Below are positions 1 through 14,728 of a DNA stretch of 64,000 nucleotides, one piece after another. The notes below the pieces were generated by a model, which was given only the letters and a program-made list of their open reading frames with translations, did not search any database and was not told the DNA's origin. The stretch is taken from the NCBI GenBank assembly GCA_000149265.1, contig CH003275.1, forward strand, positions 606,843 to 670,842, in the 5' to 3' direction. The translations under genes and the position numbers were made by a program. Position 1 is the first letter of the stretch. Every line of letters begins with the position of its first letter. This DNA is from Ciona savignyi. Its lineage: Eukaryota > Chordata > Ascidiacea > Phlebobranchia > Cionidae.

Positions 1-235
1 TTTTGTTGTTTTATTTCATATCATGCCAGACAATTTTCAGAATTGAAAGTTCTATCGTGGTTTACATGTTTAATGCATAAGTTAAACACCTTCCCCCTCC
101 CCCACTGAAATAGACTTGAAAATCTCACAATAAAAATAACAAGAACCACCACCTTTCAAATAATTAACAATTTGTTACAATTTTGGTGAGAATATGCTTT
201 TTCGTCAACATAGCATGAACCCAGAAAGTGCTTAC

Positions 236-2469
236 CTTAGATCCTCCTCAGCAATGGATTCCGTAAGTCCTCCGATGTAGAGTGTAGTGATGGTGCGATC
301 CTCTGGAGGAGCCACCGCCTCCTGCTCCATTGCCTCCGTCGCTCTCCGCATCAATTTGTTAGCGACAGGATCGTTGATGCCGTAGTATCGATCCTTGATG
401 TTCTGATCCGAGAGCGGATCATCTGGATCCGTGGGTTTCTCGTGCCTGCAAACCAGGTATAATTATCAGTGCAGAAAGACGCTTATCCAAGACGGAAAAA
501 CGCACGAGGCACGATTATCACACAAGCAATCACCGATTATTTCAGACATTGCTTTGGATGTAGATGGGCAAAATAACAAGCAATAGTGAATATGCACGGT
601 CAGCATAAAACGCCTCCAATTCTAACCCCACACCTGTATGGGCACTCCTCTCCACGTTTGCATTCACCCTTCACCCAAAAGGAACAAATGTGGGGTCGAT
701 TCCGCTTGTAATAGGGGGTTGTCCGAGCCATTCTCACCAGCATATCACTGGGGGCTTGCGCCTTGCCTACCGCCCCCACTGCGACAGTTCCATCTGTATT
801 CGCAATCTGAAAATATTGAAGTTCAGACATATATAAAATCATTGTTTAAAGCTGTGAATCGGTAATGTTCACAATCGTCTTACCTCAAGCTTAATCTGGT
901 CATCCGTGCTATTGCAGTGTGTTAAGTATGATGGAACCAATATTACTGTTTTGTTTAACCTAGTAATTCAAACTGTTCAAACAACTTTCACTATGTGTGC
1001 AAGGTTGCAACTGATCAGATTACAGATGATATTGATTCACCTATTGTTTAATATAATAGACATCCATAATTGCTGTGCAATTTTATTCAGTTTGTTTGTC
1101 ATCGACATTGGAGAAGAGTCGACCCACTGACCTGGCGTTCCATGTTCTGTGTGTAATATTCCTTGTTCACATCGGACTTGGGAATATCATCTTTGATCGC
1201 TAACGCTTCATCTCTGGTCTGCACCGGCAATCCTGCCAATCATGGGACAACTGTCAATCAAAGTTTCAAACTACACTTATAATTGGAGGTAACAAATACA
1301 CAACACACTACAATAACTGTGGAAACCCGAAAGTGGGCAAGATGTAATCTGACGATTGCCTGGGTGGTAACCTCCAGTCCTATCTGCAGTCCAACTCACC
1401 ATATTCAAGATCCAACAAACAAGTTTGACAGATGTTCTTTAGCTTCGAACAAGTTTGACAAACCTCTGTTTTTTTAAATCTCATGCGCGCACCGGGACAC
1501 CAGCGGAAGACTGTGAACGGACGGTCGCAGATCTTACATTCCTTCCCGTATGTCTCCTTTGTCTGGGGTGGAATATGAAAGAAGTTTGTTATTTTTATTA
1601 TAAATGGGGAGTGCACTGTTATAAATGGTAAGTTCTGTACAGGTTGGGTATGTTACTGCAGGCATTCTTGTTCATTGAAAGAAAATGTATAAGATGTACA
1701 GTTGAATGACTTTCCAAAATGCACAATATGCAGAAAATGTTCAGGGTTAAGATCAAACCAACCAACTGTTCAGTCAGTGACTTGGTCCTTACCCCTATAA
1801 CCACACAGAGAAATAATAAAACTTTCGAGCAGTAGCTTACCATCCGAATATAAGGGTTGTCACCCAGGCATGTCTGGCATAGAATCGGGAAGTCCTGTGA
1901 TACATTTTTTTTAGTAAATATAAGAACCAAGGAAGCAGAGCAATGTAAAAAAGCTTAGGAATTCCCCCAACAGGGATCTGTCACAGACCATTTTTGAGGA
2001 ATCGAAGATCGTTTTAAATTCTTGATTGTGCTTCCGAAGTACCGGTACTTAAACGACTAATTTTACATATTTTATACGTTGAGGTTGAGGTACAGTTGAT
2101 ATTTGATATGTTTTGTTTAATGTAAAATTGTTCAATGGTTTAGTGAACTAATGCATGTTTAGAAAAATATATTGACATTTTGCTTAATTTCTGTATACAA
2201 AATATGTAACCACTTTTATGTTTTTTTTGTTTTTTTTTTGTTTTTTTTCTTTTCATGTTACGAACACAAGCTAACACGGGCAACCAACATTGTGTATAAC
2301 AGTTAATTTATATATCACTTGATCAGAATTATGTAGTGCTGATATAATTAAATTTTGGCATAAAATATTCCAGGAATGGGGTATGGATGTGTTGATCAAC
2401 CTACAAATCACTCACCGAATCTTCCCAGTTTTGTCGATTATATCGATTTGCACCAAGTGAAGTAGCCAT
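236..2469 (-). CDS. RBM22: RBM22 pre-mRNA-splicing factor, 5' part (partial, runs off left edge)
   Basis: Six coding exons join in frame with GT-AG introns: 2469-2416, 1894-1841, 1562-1400, 1232-1132, 806-634 and 445-236, giving about 252 residues. The start is the ATG at 2469 (protein begins [15 protein letters not shown]). Residues 20-90 form the Cys-rich N-terminal region (CQTC, CKIC, CQTC, CQTC motifs). Around residues 165-183 is a CCCH zinc finger with C-x7-C-x5-C-x3-H spacing ([20 protein letters not shown]), followed by the linker to the RRM and the first RRM strand ([10 protein letters not shown]). In the known family, RBM22/Cwc2 binds U6 snRNA and the intron near the spliceosome catalytic centre. 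The last donor at 235-230 is intact, so the rest of the RRM and the C-terminus lie left of the window. Length and order match the family; identity is very secure. Confidence 0.96.
2217..2254. repeat. Poly-T rich tract
   Basis: A run of T interrupted by single G or C bases lies in RBM22 intron 1. On the minus (coding) strand it reads as poly-A, so it is not a splice polypyrimidine tract for this gene. It may be the degenerate tail of a retroelement or simple microsatellite expansion. Confidence 0.7.
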
Positions 2470-3406
2470 GATAACTTCACAAATTCTCAATTAAAATGTT
2501 GCTCAAATTCAAACTACAGACTTAACGGTATCTGCAATTTGTAGATTCAATTCAACTAAATTTACTTGGACTTTTAAGTACAAATATATATGCACATAGA
2601 AAAGGCTTGAAATTTAAAAAGAAAACTTTCTTATACTTAAAAAGTGAAGGATACACTGATAAAACCAAAGGGTTAACTAGTCTATGGAGGTTTTAATCAA
2701 ATGACAAGAAATAATAATTTATACTGCTCCCACAACATACATACGATGATATCACAGCATAAGTAAAGTCATATCATTTAGACAGTATGTCAATCAATCA
2801 ACATATTTATTTGTTAAAATCACCGAAACAAAAGAATAAAAAATATGAAAATAAATTAAACTGAAGTTTAACAAAAAGACACAGAAAAAACATCCGATTA
2901 TCGAAGCAGGTTCCACCTGATGATATATGTAAATAAAAATAAACATGGTATAATAAGAATCAGCAGTGTGAAAAACTTGCAAAAAACATTACATAGACCA
3001 AAACTACAAAATGCATGCTAAACACTGTGATATATGATGTGTTAAATAGATAGGAGTACGAAAAAAAACAAAATTAATAAAATTACAAGTTAGCTAAGGC
3101 TAACTTTTGGTTAGATGTAGAAAACATACGGGAAAATTACAATAAATAAACAGGTACTCTATTAATATTTAAATAATAATGTGTGAAAAATGGTACAAAA
3201 TAATCATGATGTGCCACTTATCTATTGATATTATAATGAGTAGGGTACAGCACAAAGGTTAAAATATATAATTAATTGAAAAAGGGAGAGTTTTGTCATG
3301 AAACTTGTACATTAGCTTTTCAACCTACAACTAATAAATAGCAACACAGTTTCAGTATCTTAAGTTAAGATTACTAAACAATGAGATAACAAGCATTGAG
3401 CATGAC

Positions 3407-3410
<4 letters not shown>

Positions 3411-3437
<27 letters not shown>
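3411..3437. repeat. (TA)n microsatellite
   Basis: About 13 uninterrupted TA dinucleotides; simple repeat with no further structure. Confidence 0.9.
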
Positions 3438-6400
3438 TGCACATGAATCATGATGTCAACTATCTGATACCATCAATTTTTCGAAGATTAAAATTTTACC
3501 CATCTTGTCTAAAATAACAGAATGTACAACATCTCTAACATACTTTATTTTTAAATACTGCCTTTCATAAGGATTCTCTCTTTTCTTTTCGGGCTTCCCC
3601 GAACTTTTTTCCGAGTAGCAAGTGTAGGATTTGCATTATTGAGTTTTCTTTATGTAGTCTAGATAGTTTTAAAGCTTTTTTAGTCTTTTTTAGATTAAGG
3701 CGAGACTAATTTATGAAATAAGGTTTTAGTCATAGCTTTTTCGCAAATTCAAAATAAGTCAAAATATATTATGCGTTATAGATTCCTACCTCTGCCACTC
3801 GAGCTTACTCCTCACCACACGCGGATCTTAAAAGGTGTCGCTAAAGAGCAAAAGATTAACGTTTCATATTCGTTTACTTGTATTTTTTATATTTATCTTG
3901 TAAAATACCTTTTCTTACTAAATCATTCTTTTAAACTTAATTGTTTATTTAAACGTGTCATTTGTTTATTAATATCATTATTTTCTAAATCATCTCGAAA
4001 GATAATTTACAGTTAGGCTTTAAAAATGTAAAAAGGATTGAAGAAACAAAATTAAAAACTTAAGTAAGTTTCCTTTAAATCTACATTAATCCGTTAATGT
4101 CCTTGAAATTACATAACTTTAAGCCAGACATATTAATGGACTTGGCACTAACATGGCGCAAGCTAGACGCATGTTCTTTCTGACGTTAAATTATTCATAC
4201 GCTTATGAGCCATACGGAGTCGTTGTCAAGGGTAAAATCAGTTTCTTGCTTTTAAAGAAACCCACGTTTACTTGCTTGAAGCTGCTCCGTAACAGGTTTA
4301 ATTTAAAACGTATTAAGTATATTAAAGGTGAATACTTGTCTATCTTAACGACAATCGAACAACATAAATATTGACCAAATACTAATATGTCTATATAACT
4401 TAGAAATAACTCGACATTTCTTAATATATTTCAAACGACACTGGTAACCAGACAATGCCCACGATACCCGTTGCCTGGCCCATGTTTGTAAGTTGCACTT
4501 TATATGGGTCGATTGTATTAATTAGTTAAGCAATTTCAAATTTAATGCCACGTAAAATAATCCTCTAGCGTTCTATTAATGCGTAGGGGCGAATTTTATC
4601 GTAATATTAGGAAAAACGGCATGGTCCGTTGATATCTTGTATTGTATATTCTTTTTTTAAGTTGACTTGTTTTATCGATTTTTCGTTTTCCATCCTTTCG
4701 TCTTCTTTGGTTGTAATATTTGTTTCACGAGTGGCCATCAGTATTACTATAGTAGTATTGGTAAAACGACAATCCAATGAAGAGTTATGGTTAAACCGCC
4801 GACCTTTAATAATTTAACATAACTCCCATCAAAAGTATTTCAGAACAAACACTGTGGCGTCATTAGCCAACTTTTTGTTAAGGTCATTAAAGGGTAATAA
4901 ACGAGGCTATACTTAGAAGCTCGGATTATGGTAAATCACAATATCCGCTAACCGAACTACCATGACTAAACAAACAAAATTTACTAATCCATGAAGCCGA
5001 AGTTTCAAATTGAATATAGCTTTGCAACTTATTGTAACATCTTTAGCATTTCGCCTCATGAATAATAGATCCCGTATAGCAATACAATGTATGGAATTCA
5101 CGTCCAAGAGCAAAATAATTAATAATACGACTAATAAACACTTTTTGCAGATAAATATTTTACTTACTTTTCAAATCACCGATTTTACAAAATGCAGATT
5201 ATAATTGATTATTTGTTTTATTCGTCAAAAAGATTTTACGATGTTGAAGGTACATGTTGACGAATAATGTTGATAACAATGGCAAGAATACGAATAAGCA
5301 ACGAAATTACACATCGCAGCTATAATTGTAATCGAAATTAAAAGCGTTTATTTGGTTTTGCTTCTTCTGTGCCATGTAACTTCCCAAATGACAACATTGT
5401 TGAACACTTTGTTATTTGTATAACGTTTGTGTATTGTTCGTGATCATATGTTTTTGGATTTTTTGAAGTACAGTGGCATTTAACCGCCTAAACACCTTGT
5501 TTTAATTATATAGCAATACAAGTATTGCTTTATAGTGAACATTTAAATTTATTAAAACATTGTTGTGGTTAACAAATTTAATAAAACACTGTCATGGCAA
5601 CACACCAAACTAATAACTACATCAAACCAAAAGTTAATTTTGCCATTAAATTGCGATATGCAGTTTCGTTGGCTTTTCCTTTTTCTTTCACTTTTGTCAT
5701 TAACGTTCATAGTGACCAGTTTTATTCGCCAGGCGTTAATGTATGAAAAAACAATTTGACGCCATCATGTCTTACGGGTAACATTACTAGGAGGGGTCCA
5801 GGCTATTGTGTTGGTGCCGTGTGTTTGCGTGCTCGCCATTGTGTTGAATCGCACTCGTAACGTGGGCCGGGTGGAAAACATTGGGCTGTAATAACAAATT
5901 CTCCTCCCTCTGCCAGGAACTCAGGAATTCCTGGTAGGAGCCGTTTAGCGAGCCAGATAAATCACCATCGGTGGCACAAAGGATCGCTGGTAGCCTTGCT
6001 ACGTTGATTTATCGCCCACGGTTCACTGAAATGGCATTCGGAGATCTTTAAAGGCGACAAGCACGCAACTGTTATCCTATCCTTGGGTTGTGTCGGACAC
6101 TTTGCATAGTTTCTGGGGTTAAGGCGTTGCATACCCCAATGAACTTGACATTTCACATTCATTTCTTGATAATTGGCACATGGATATGTTCTTAGATGAA
6201 CGTTATAACACACTTTTAATGCTATAACTATGTGTCAATCAAGCAAATTAAACGGGGATGTTATTGGACTTATCGGAATTTTATTTTGACCTGCTAACTA
6301 GATTAATAATACTATTGTATTTGCGAACTTGCTGAAATGGCGTTTTTGAGCATTATTCTGGCAAATCCACGAAAAGACAGGCTTTCTTGTTTGCATCAGC

Positions 6401-8397
6401 ACTTCTTCGTGGCGTATTTATTCCCGTACATTATTGTGTACCACCATAATATGTGCAGCGTTGTACAAATGGGGGCTGGGTTGTCGATTTTCTTGGAAAT
6501 AAATGCAAACCTTTGGGCATAGGCGGCAACTTTGCATCAAGAGAAAGGCGCCCAGCTCCAAGAGAAGCCAGCGAATCAGCAGCACGACGTTCTCTTCGCC
6601 GGGAAGTAATAACTCAGTGCGGGGAAATATACAAGGAAAGAGGGTGTTGGATTTCTCGCAGAGTGCCTTTCTCCGATTTGCTTACAAACAATTCAAAATG
6701 ACGCTTCTCGCGCCCTCTTAACAAAGCATTAGCGAGAGAAGATTGGGATTGGATTGAACCGTTTTGATGTTTACACCTCTATTTCGTGTCGTTTTATGTA
6801 ACACCTACAGCTCGTCTTTGTTACAAGTATCGTAGTGGCCGGTGAAGATACAAGTGGTTTACCACAACCATGATATTGATTTCTCAGAAAGCCCTTTTGG
6901 CTTATTCTTGTCCGCTGTACGTTAGCCACTTGCTAAAGCTATGCTTGCAATAGAAATTGTTAAATAACTTAAGATTAATTAATTAGTTTTTGGCGCAGCG
7001 CTCATGATTTTCCTGTGGACGCCTAGTAGCGCGAACCACAGTCACGATCAATGGATCGAATTGTAGCTTCAGGGAAATCCATAGATGCAGATTCAGTTGA
7101 AAATAGCCAGATAAATACTCTGATTAGATCAGTTTGAACGATTTTTAAAAACCAAGTGAGGCATGTGTGGGGCCGTTATGATTTCAAACCCGACCAACTT
7201 TGTCGTATGAATCAGCCCACTTGGTTCCACAAGTTATGTGAAGTGCTGTGGTGATAAAGGCAGCTGAATTGAAGACACAATAAAGCATACCTTTTACCGG
7301 GTTGTGGCGGTACGGATAAATAGAATAAGATGGGCGTTAAGTGCGAAATAGAGAGATGTATTGTGATATCCCAAGTATTATGTTAGTGCTAGTTAAGCGG
7401 ACATGTCGCCAGAGTTAGCGAAAGTAAATACGCGACAATGGCTGTCAGTTTATTGACTTTAAATGTTAACCGGGCTATTTATTAGTGCGTTAGAACAATG
7501 TTCCGCAACTGTCCGAAGACAATACTGGTTGTTAACATTTTTTACTAAATTGTGCCGTCAAATTAAGTTAGTTTCTAAATGTGCCTCGAGTGAAAAAATG
7601 TTGCGGAGAACTGCGTTAGAACATTGATACCTAACGTGGATGTATTGAGTTTGATTTTACCTTTACTTTGTTGTGAAATGCATTGTTTACTCAGACGGAA
7701 ATTTCAATGAAATTGCTTTGTAGTTGACTGTGTGACTGAACAAAGGTTAGCTATCAGTGATTGAAAGGCATGGAAGTGAGTCACACTAAGCCATGGGAAG
7801 TGGTAGATATAATGTGCTTCTCTTCTGGTAACACAGGTCCCGATTTATTCGATATTAATAATGCTGAGGCCTGAAAACTAGCTAAACTTAGGTTAAGCCC
7901 CTTACAAGTACTTATCGTGTCTCAATACCAAGATACGATTTTGTTTGGTTTGATTAATTTAGAGAAATCTGACCAAAATTGATATGGCAAATACATCATC
8001 TTGAACTTACCGTTGTACCGGTAACTCGGCTGTACAAGCACGATGTTTATTTATGTTAATTTAGACTTGGGTTTTTAGAATTTATCCGAATAAAAGCTAA
8101 CCAAATCCGATGTGCAATCGTGTGTGACCGAGCGACTTTATAAGGAAATACTTTCGCGGCTGCGTCTCTTGTCGGCTGTACCAGATTATTTGCGCTCGAA
8201 TACAATTCACCTAATTAGAAACCCGAACTTACTTGGTGGCGTCACTTGCAAATGTAAACCCTGCAAACTATGCATTTGATCAGGAAACCATCCAGTGCGG
8301 CGCCAATATGTGTATGGCGTACTACTTCCGACCCGTCTGTCATCTGACTACACACAAACATTTGTTGTCAAATATCTTGGACGTTGGGATGTAAACT

Positions 8398-8443
8398 TTG
8401 CTGGAATGGCTTGTTTTTAATTGCTGGAATGGCTTGTTTTTAA
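8398..8443. repeat. Perfect 23-bp tandem duplication
   Basis: Two adjacent identical 23-bp copies (unit starts ttgctggaatggcttg, ends tttttaa) at 8398-8420 and 8421-8443. No coding potential. Confidence 0.9.
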
Positions 8444-11400
8444 TTGTTACATCATAATTGCACTCCCGGAGTAGGGTGGAATGTTCTGCCTCCGAAGAAA
8501 ACAGCTCAAATGCCGCGTTCCCGCAGCAGTGTGCCCGAAGCAATTGTGGGGAGTTGTGTGTACGTGAGAATTGCTGTATAAATTCAGTGTTTATCTGTGG
8601 TTGGAAAAGCCGACTTGCATGTGGTAGGTACCGATCCTACCACCCTTTTACTGGCGCGTCGGCGCGCTTGCAAATTAACTAACAGCAAAACATTATCAAA
8701 GCGAATTTTCGCTACACGCAATTATACTTACCAGCAATTACATATGTGGCAATAAAGATATATTTGAATTACGTTTATTAAGAACTATGTTTATTCCTGT
8801 TCTACCCTATAACAGTAAAGCAGGCGTTTCTATATTTTACCTGGTAGGATTATACATGAGTATCAACATTTCGACGTACAGATCTCATAATACGTTAGGA
8901 TTCCAATAAAACGTAGCATCTATAGTTAGTTCCTTGTATTTTCGAACCCGAGATGAGTCAGTGATAGTACCACCACTGTCTGTAGAAGTATGCAAGTTAG
9001 ACCCAATGTTATACAGCACACTAGAATAGCTCACATAACTGCAGACACGTGGTGTTCTGACAGTTAGTTTTATTTTTTTAACACGGATATTTCTACTAAT
9101 TATTAAATAAATAGACAGTCTGTCTATAGATCTTACAAGAATAATTTCATTGGTTAATAGATACATTGGTTGGAACAATAGCTATTGTGTTGTATAAAAA
9201 GTAAAAGTGCAAATTGATCATGCAGTGTACTTTTAACCTCCTTTATACATTTGGCCCCTTGAAATTGAGACCAGAAATAGTGGCCTTTTGAGTGTCATCC
9301 ACTCTAGCTTCGAGTGCTTTTTACTTCAATATTGCGTTGAGCATCATACCAGTTCGTATATACCACTGAATGCCTTTGCTTTGAATCTAATTAGCATATT
9401 GGTGAACAGGGAGATTGCCCAGTGAATCGCAGTTTTCACATTACCACTATAATTGATTGACTTGGCGGGAAGTTACGTCAACGATTTGTCGCCGTCTCTC
9501 TTCTCTCTGTGTGCATCGAAGCGTGTCGTCTCTCAGAACGAATGAATTTATTACCCTGGCACACTTTCTTGTGCTGTGCACAATAGAAATAATGCGAAAA
9601 CAAATACCAAGCAGCGTAGGGCAGCGATTTGAAGACGTAATCGCCGCCGGCTAGATGTTGTATACAGACCCAATGACCAAGCTACTTTTGCTTTGATCTG
9701 GTTTTATTGCAAGTTATTGGTAATCACAGGTGACTTTTGTCACTTTAACTTAGACAGAAAACGAAAAGCGGAAAAATGTTTCAGTTAATGCTAAACACAT
9801 TGGTTTGAGACAAACCATTAAACGCTTGGAATGTTGTACTGCGTGTGTACAGGTTACAGTACAAATTGTGATACTTATTTGTTTATTTATTCAGTGAATG
9901 TTACGACACAATGTCGTGAGTTTGTACGCACGTTTAAAATGTATGTTTAGTATATTATAGTCACAGGGTTAGCACTTACAGCACATACATACTTTGTCAC
10001 ATTTTGTATCGTAACCTGTAAAAAATGTGACAATTTGCTCGGTACTTAAATAAGCGAAACGTACCGGTAGAGAATTTGATTTTAATCATTTAGAAGTTAA
10101 ACGTCGCCTTGACAGATTTATTAAGGGTTGCCAGAAGAAAGAGATAGATAACTTGGCAAAGGTTTGTTGAATTGTAATAACTGGCAAGCCATTGAACCGC
10201 CGCGGCGCCAAGCCACCAGTGATAGCTAAGCCCCGGGTAATAAAATCATCTTTATCGTCAATGCACTATTGTGCTGGTAGTTGACACTTATTAATTCGAC
10301 TGTTTAATAGTCGCAGTATTGCCAGGGGTCGCTGGGATGAGGTACCCAGAGAGTAAGCGTATTTTTAAATTGACAGTCACTCATAACGATCCTGCACTGC
10401 GATTCATGATGTATTAGCCCGTTGAGTGACGATAAATCGTTATATTAAATGTTTTATTCGATCTGACAGAGCCCGACGTTGACGAGAGCCCTGGTTACTA
10501 CTAACATGGTTGTGTATAAATTAGGAAATGATCTAATCGTTTTATGGGTCCATCTGTACCACCACGGCATAGTCATTCAATAAATATTTCCATTTCGATC
10601 TAGGATCACATTGGGTTCCTTTTGACTTTTGACGTCACATCCGACCACAATGACGTATGTCTTATCAGCATTCAGGCATCTGTTGGGGAACGTGCGACAT
10701 AGAAACAGACGATTTGCGAATTAAAAATTAACCGAGCATAATTTCAAGCCTCTATTGCTGGTTCAAAATCGATATTAGTTTGTAATGGAAAGTCTGCACA
10801 CTCTCGAAGTGGTTAAGGGTCTATAAGTGATATATTGTAAGCGAATGACATATCATTCCGATTATATTATGAGTGAGGTTTGGACATTTATTACGTCATT
10901 TGAGACGTTTCTTAATGTCGGGCTTCCTGTCATATTCACGATGGCTTAAAACTATTTTAAATGATCGGCGGATGGATTGATTACGTCATTGCAGAATTTG
11001 CGTCATCACATGGAAGGCTAAATATGCGAATCCAAGGCGTTCAAAGAGCAATCCAACCTAAACCATTTTTAAAGGAATTCAAAGCAACGCGGAAATACGG
11101 TTTAGAGTTTCGTGATAATTGTATTAATGCTTCAAATTGGTGTAAACATCTCATTACTCATGTGATCCCACAAAAACGTGACCAACACACGTGACCTGAC
11201 CAAACGCCGTATGTGTGTATGGATTCAAAGGCAGAGGTATCTATGTTGTCTTGAGAGGCAGTTTAACACATCAGTTCAATGGTTCGTCGGGTAAAATTTA
11301 AACAGTCAGCGAGATAACGTAGGTTTGAGGTCTGGCTCCAAAAAGATAGGTTTGGGGGGCAGCCAATGCTTTGGCTTGGGTATCCCGTCTGCGACTCATC

Positions 11401-14400
11401 CATCGTTACTTTCCGTTGGTTCAAACCGTTTGGTCCGTTATCACAATTGCTAAATTTGTAGTCAGTCGCCTGTTTGCGGAGTGTTTTTCGCAAGGGTAAA
11501 CGCCTGCCTTCACTCCTGACTCCGCAAATATTTAAATCTTATTGCTGGATTGACGCGATGCTCTTTCAAGAGCGACCCGCTTAATATTTCCTCCTAAACA
11601 AACAAGAGAGCTGAAGTCTTTTTACCAGTTCTAAACATCGGGTATCAAATCCTGACATTGCCTGCCGCTATGTACACATCAGCTACGAGGTAACCCGCGC
11701 CTGCTCAGCGTTCAGACCGATTTTTTACACTCGGATAGCAAGGCATTGTGAATACAATCTATATTGTAAAGAAATGAAATAAAGATATGTTGAGTGTATT
11801 AGACAAACAGCAGTCTGTTCCGACAGCGAATATAACGCGCAGTAAAGAACAGTAAACATATTCTATTCTGTAGCTTTCTTATTGCCAATCTGGAACAGTA
11901 ATGTTCTTTTAAAAGGTCAGCGCACTAACGGTATATCTTTAACTATCGACGCCTACTTATACAACAAGCGCTCTTAATTGTTCTCAGCAAATAATGAACA
12001 TATTTCTTTAACATTGCAATTTATGTCATTTTATTTCATCGGGATTTCATAGAGGTAGGGTTAGCGTGGGAAGTAGTTAAAGGTTAGCTAGTCTACAATA
12101 GACGTGGGGTTATGTTAAATTAAACTATGACAATGATGTTTGAATTGAAGATTATTTTTATATCAGGCTTCAAGCAGTTGACGGCGTAATGCTCGTTCCA
12201 ATGCGATCGTTTTTAAAAAGCAAGTATTTATGTGATCGCTGTTATAACTGAATAATTTGATTTAAGATAGTTAGATTAGGAGCAAACGTGGGCTTTAAAG
12301 GGTGGTGATTTGCAACATGCTCTTTTGTGGTGTCTTACTTACGGATTTCTTTTTACTTGTTTATACTCTGCTTTGTTATATAGCATTTGCTATTAAGTAT
12401 GCATTTGATAGAGATTGGCGTGCATTTATATTGCTTCCGCAATCATAATGAATATGAAACCGTTCAGAAGTTTGTCCTGTGTCAACTTTTAACACTGTCG
12501 CAATAGGTTGGCCTATACCCACCATATTTGCTTGCTTTCTTACGTCATTATTCACTAGATATTAAATTTTCCACTGGCCGAGCAGGCACGTTTGTGTGGT
12601 GGTTAGGACGATGATAAACATCAAGCTGTGTCGTCGTGTCCCTTCTCAAGAACTCGCACAGCAGATACAGTTGTCATAATGTTTGGAATTGTGGTTCCCG
12701 CTTTTTTCATTAAAATATCCGGTCAATTCAATTATCTTTTTTCTGGAAAATAGTTAATGTCAACATCGGGAAATTATTTTTCATGTCATTCATTACAAAT
12801 GCTGGAACTGGTTTTAGCTTTTCCTCGTTACTATGACAAAAAGGCACAATTTTAATATAAGGCTTTTCATTTAAAGACGTGCAGGGAAATTCTTTTACTA
12901 AAAGCATTTATTTCCTAATTATGCAACTTGGTCTCTTTCCCGGGAATTTCGTCCTTCTTTTGCATATAGGTTTGAATACTTGACCTTGGTTGATTCGTTG
13001 AAATCAGGTTAGGACTCACATGGCCCGATGTTCGTAAGTTAAACTTTAACAACTCCACTAACCTCCTGGATTGAACGTGCTTAACCACAATTTTCGAGTA
13101 TGAGTAATGAGCTTTCAATTCCACAGTTAACGAAAGGATGTTAAATTACAATTATTATTTCACATTGTTATGTGTATTTGTATAACGCAATACATCGGCT
13201 AATGGTAAAACATATAGTGTTAAACAGGATGCGTCATATTTAGGGATGTCCTTATCCGAATCAGTATGGTTTATAAAATTATTCTTGAATTAATAATTTT
13301 GACCCTAGAATTTTCGAATCGCTTTTAAACATATATTTTAAACTAAGGTTAAATTAAAAATATATAATTTTGTTGTATGTTTGATTTAGTTGAAATTTTA
13401 TTATAATTATCAGAACTGTTAAAAAAATTGCCACTTTTCCAATTGTAAATAGAAATTTTAAATAAAACTGATTTGCTCCACTAATTTTTTTGTAATGAAA
13501 TCAAATTTAAAAGTTAATTCTGAAATATACATTTCTAGTAAGATAACAGAATATTATTTGTTTAATTTTTTTGTTTTAAATCTCTAGTAAAACGTCGTTT
13601 ATTTTGTTTGTGATTTTGGGACACACGAATTAGAGTAACTGATTGCAATGCGCCTCCTATTTCGGTTTAACTTCCCTAATTGACCACAAGAGTAATTAAT
13701 TATTGCGGGCACAATCATCACGCACGACACATCGGACAATGACTTGGCGCTTTTTACGATTTGCACTATTCTAGCATTTGCATTATTTAATTAAATTGAT
13801 TTATTTTAATCCTCGTTGTAGAATGAATTGACATTTAAAACTGTGCTTATTTTCGTCTTAGTAACAGCACTGAAGATTTATTGGTTTTAAAGACTTCCGG
13901 GCTATATGATGGTGGCAGATTAATATTCAAATCATGATTTCAAAATGTGGGCACTACTTTCTCCTATCGGTCATAGCATATCAGCATGTGGTGTAATATT
14001 TGTTTGGTGTCATCCTTTCATTGCCGAATACCAGACTGATTTGAAGTCCATTCAATATCAACATTATCACAGCGATGACGTCACACATGACACACGTCAT
14101 CGCACTGTCACGTGGTATACCGGACACCACAACGATCTGATTGTGTCCGATGGTAATCCACTCAAACCATCGGTTTCAGCGAGACGTACCTCGGTTCGGT
14201 ATTTGATGGCATATTTGATTGGCGCGATTTCATAGCGGGAAAGAAGGCTACATCTGCGGAATTCTTCTCCGGTTCTTGCCCCGTCAACGCTTGCACGTAA
14301 TTTGTTATTTATAGCACTTGCTTTCGTCTTACCGACCCGTGGCATCATAGCCCGAAAAAGGCGTTAACACAAGACAGGTGTGTGGTCTGATCCAGCCCAC

Positions 14401-14662
14401 CGGGCGCTGAGATAAAAAGGGAAAATGAAGGGTAATTGCGCTGGCTAAACTCAATGACAAAAACTTGTTTGTGTGCCGCTTTACTGAAACTATCACCAGC
14501 GAGAATGATAAACTGTTCGTCGAACACTGGATCACTCATACGCGGCGTTGATTCTGTAAAACCTCGTCGACTGAGGATTGGGTTCAAACGGTGTTGTGTA
14601 ATCGCTTGGTGTGCCGCGTACTAACGATAAATATTGGTCATGATTAGATCAGTATCGTTCGT

Positions 14663-14728
14663 AAAGTGGCGAAAGTATAGAAAAACTAAGTGGCGAAAAA
14701 GTATAGAAAAACTAAGTGGCGAAAGTGC
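14663..14728. repeat. 25-26 bp direct repeat, about 2.5 copies
   Basis: The unit aagtggcgaaagtatagaaa is followed by aact and recurs at 14688 with two extra A residues, then partially at 14714. It lies about 1.6 kb upstream of the ZMIZ start codon. Confidence 0.85.

Noticed and set aside
885..896. Possible 12-nt RBM22 microexon (IKLE) flanked by AG and GTAAGA
   Set aside because: Joining exon 4 directly to exon 5 gives [10 protein letters not shown], which aligns without gap to the family's EREISNSDGT; the microexon would add four residues not expected there. Alternative splicing is not excluded.
3771..4374. Two plus-strand ORFs of 81 and 73 codons
   Set aside because: Leu/Phe/Ile/Lys-rich as expected from AT-rich DNA; no conserved motif or splice structure.
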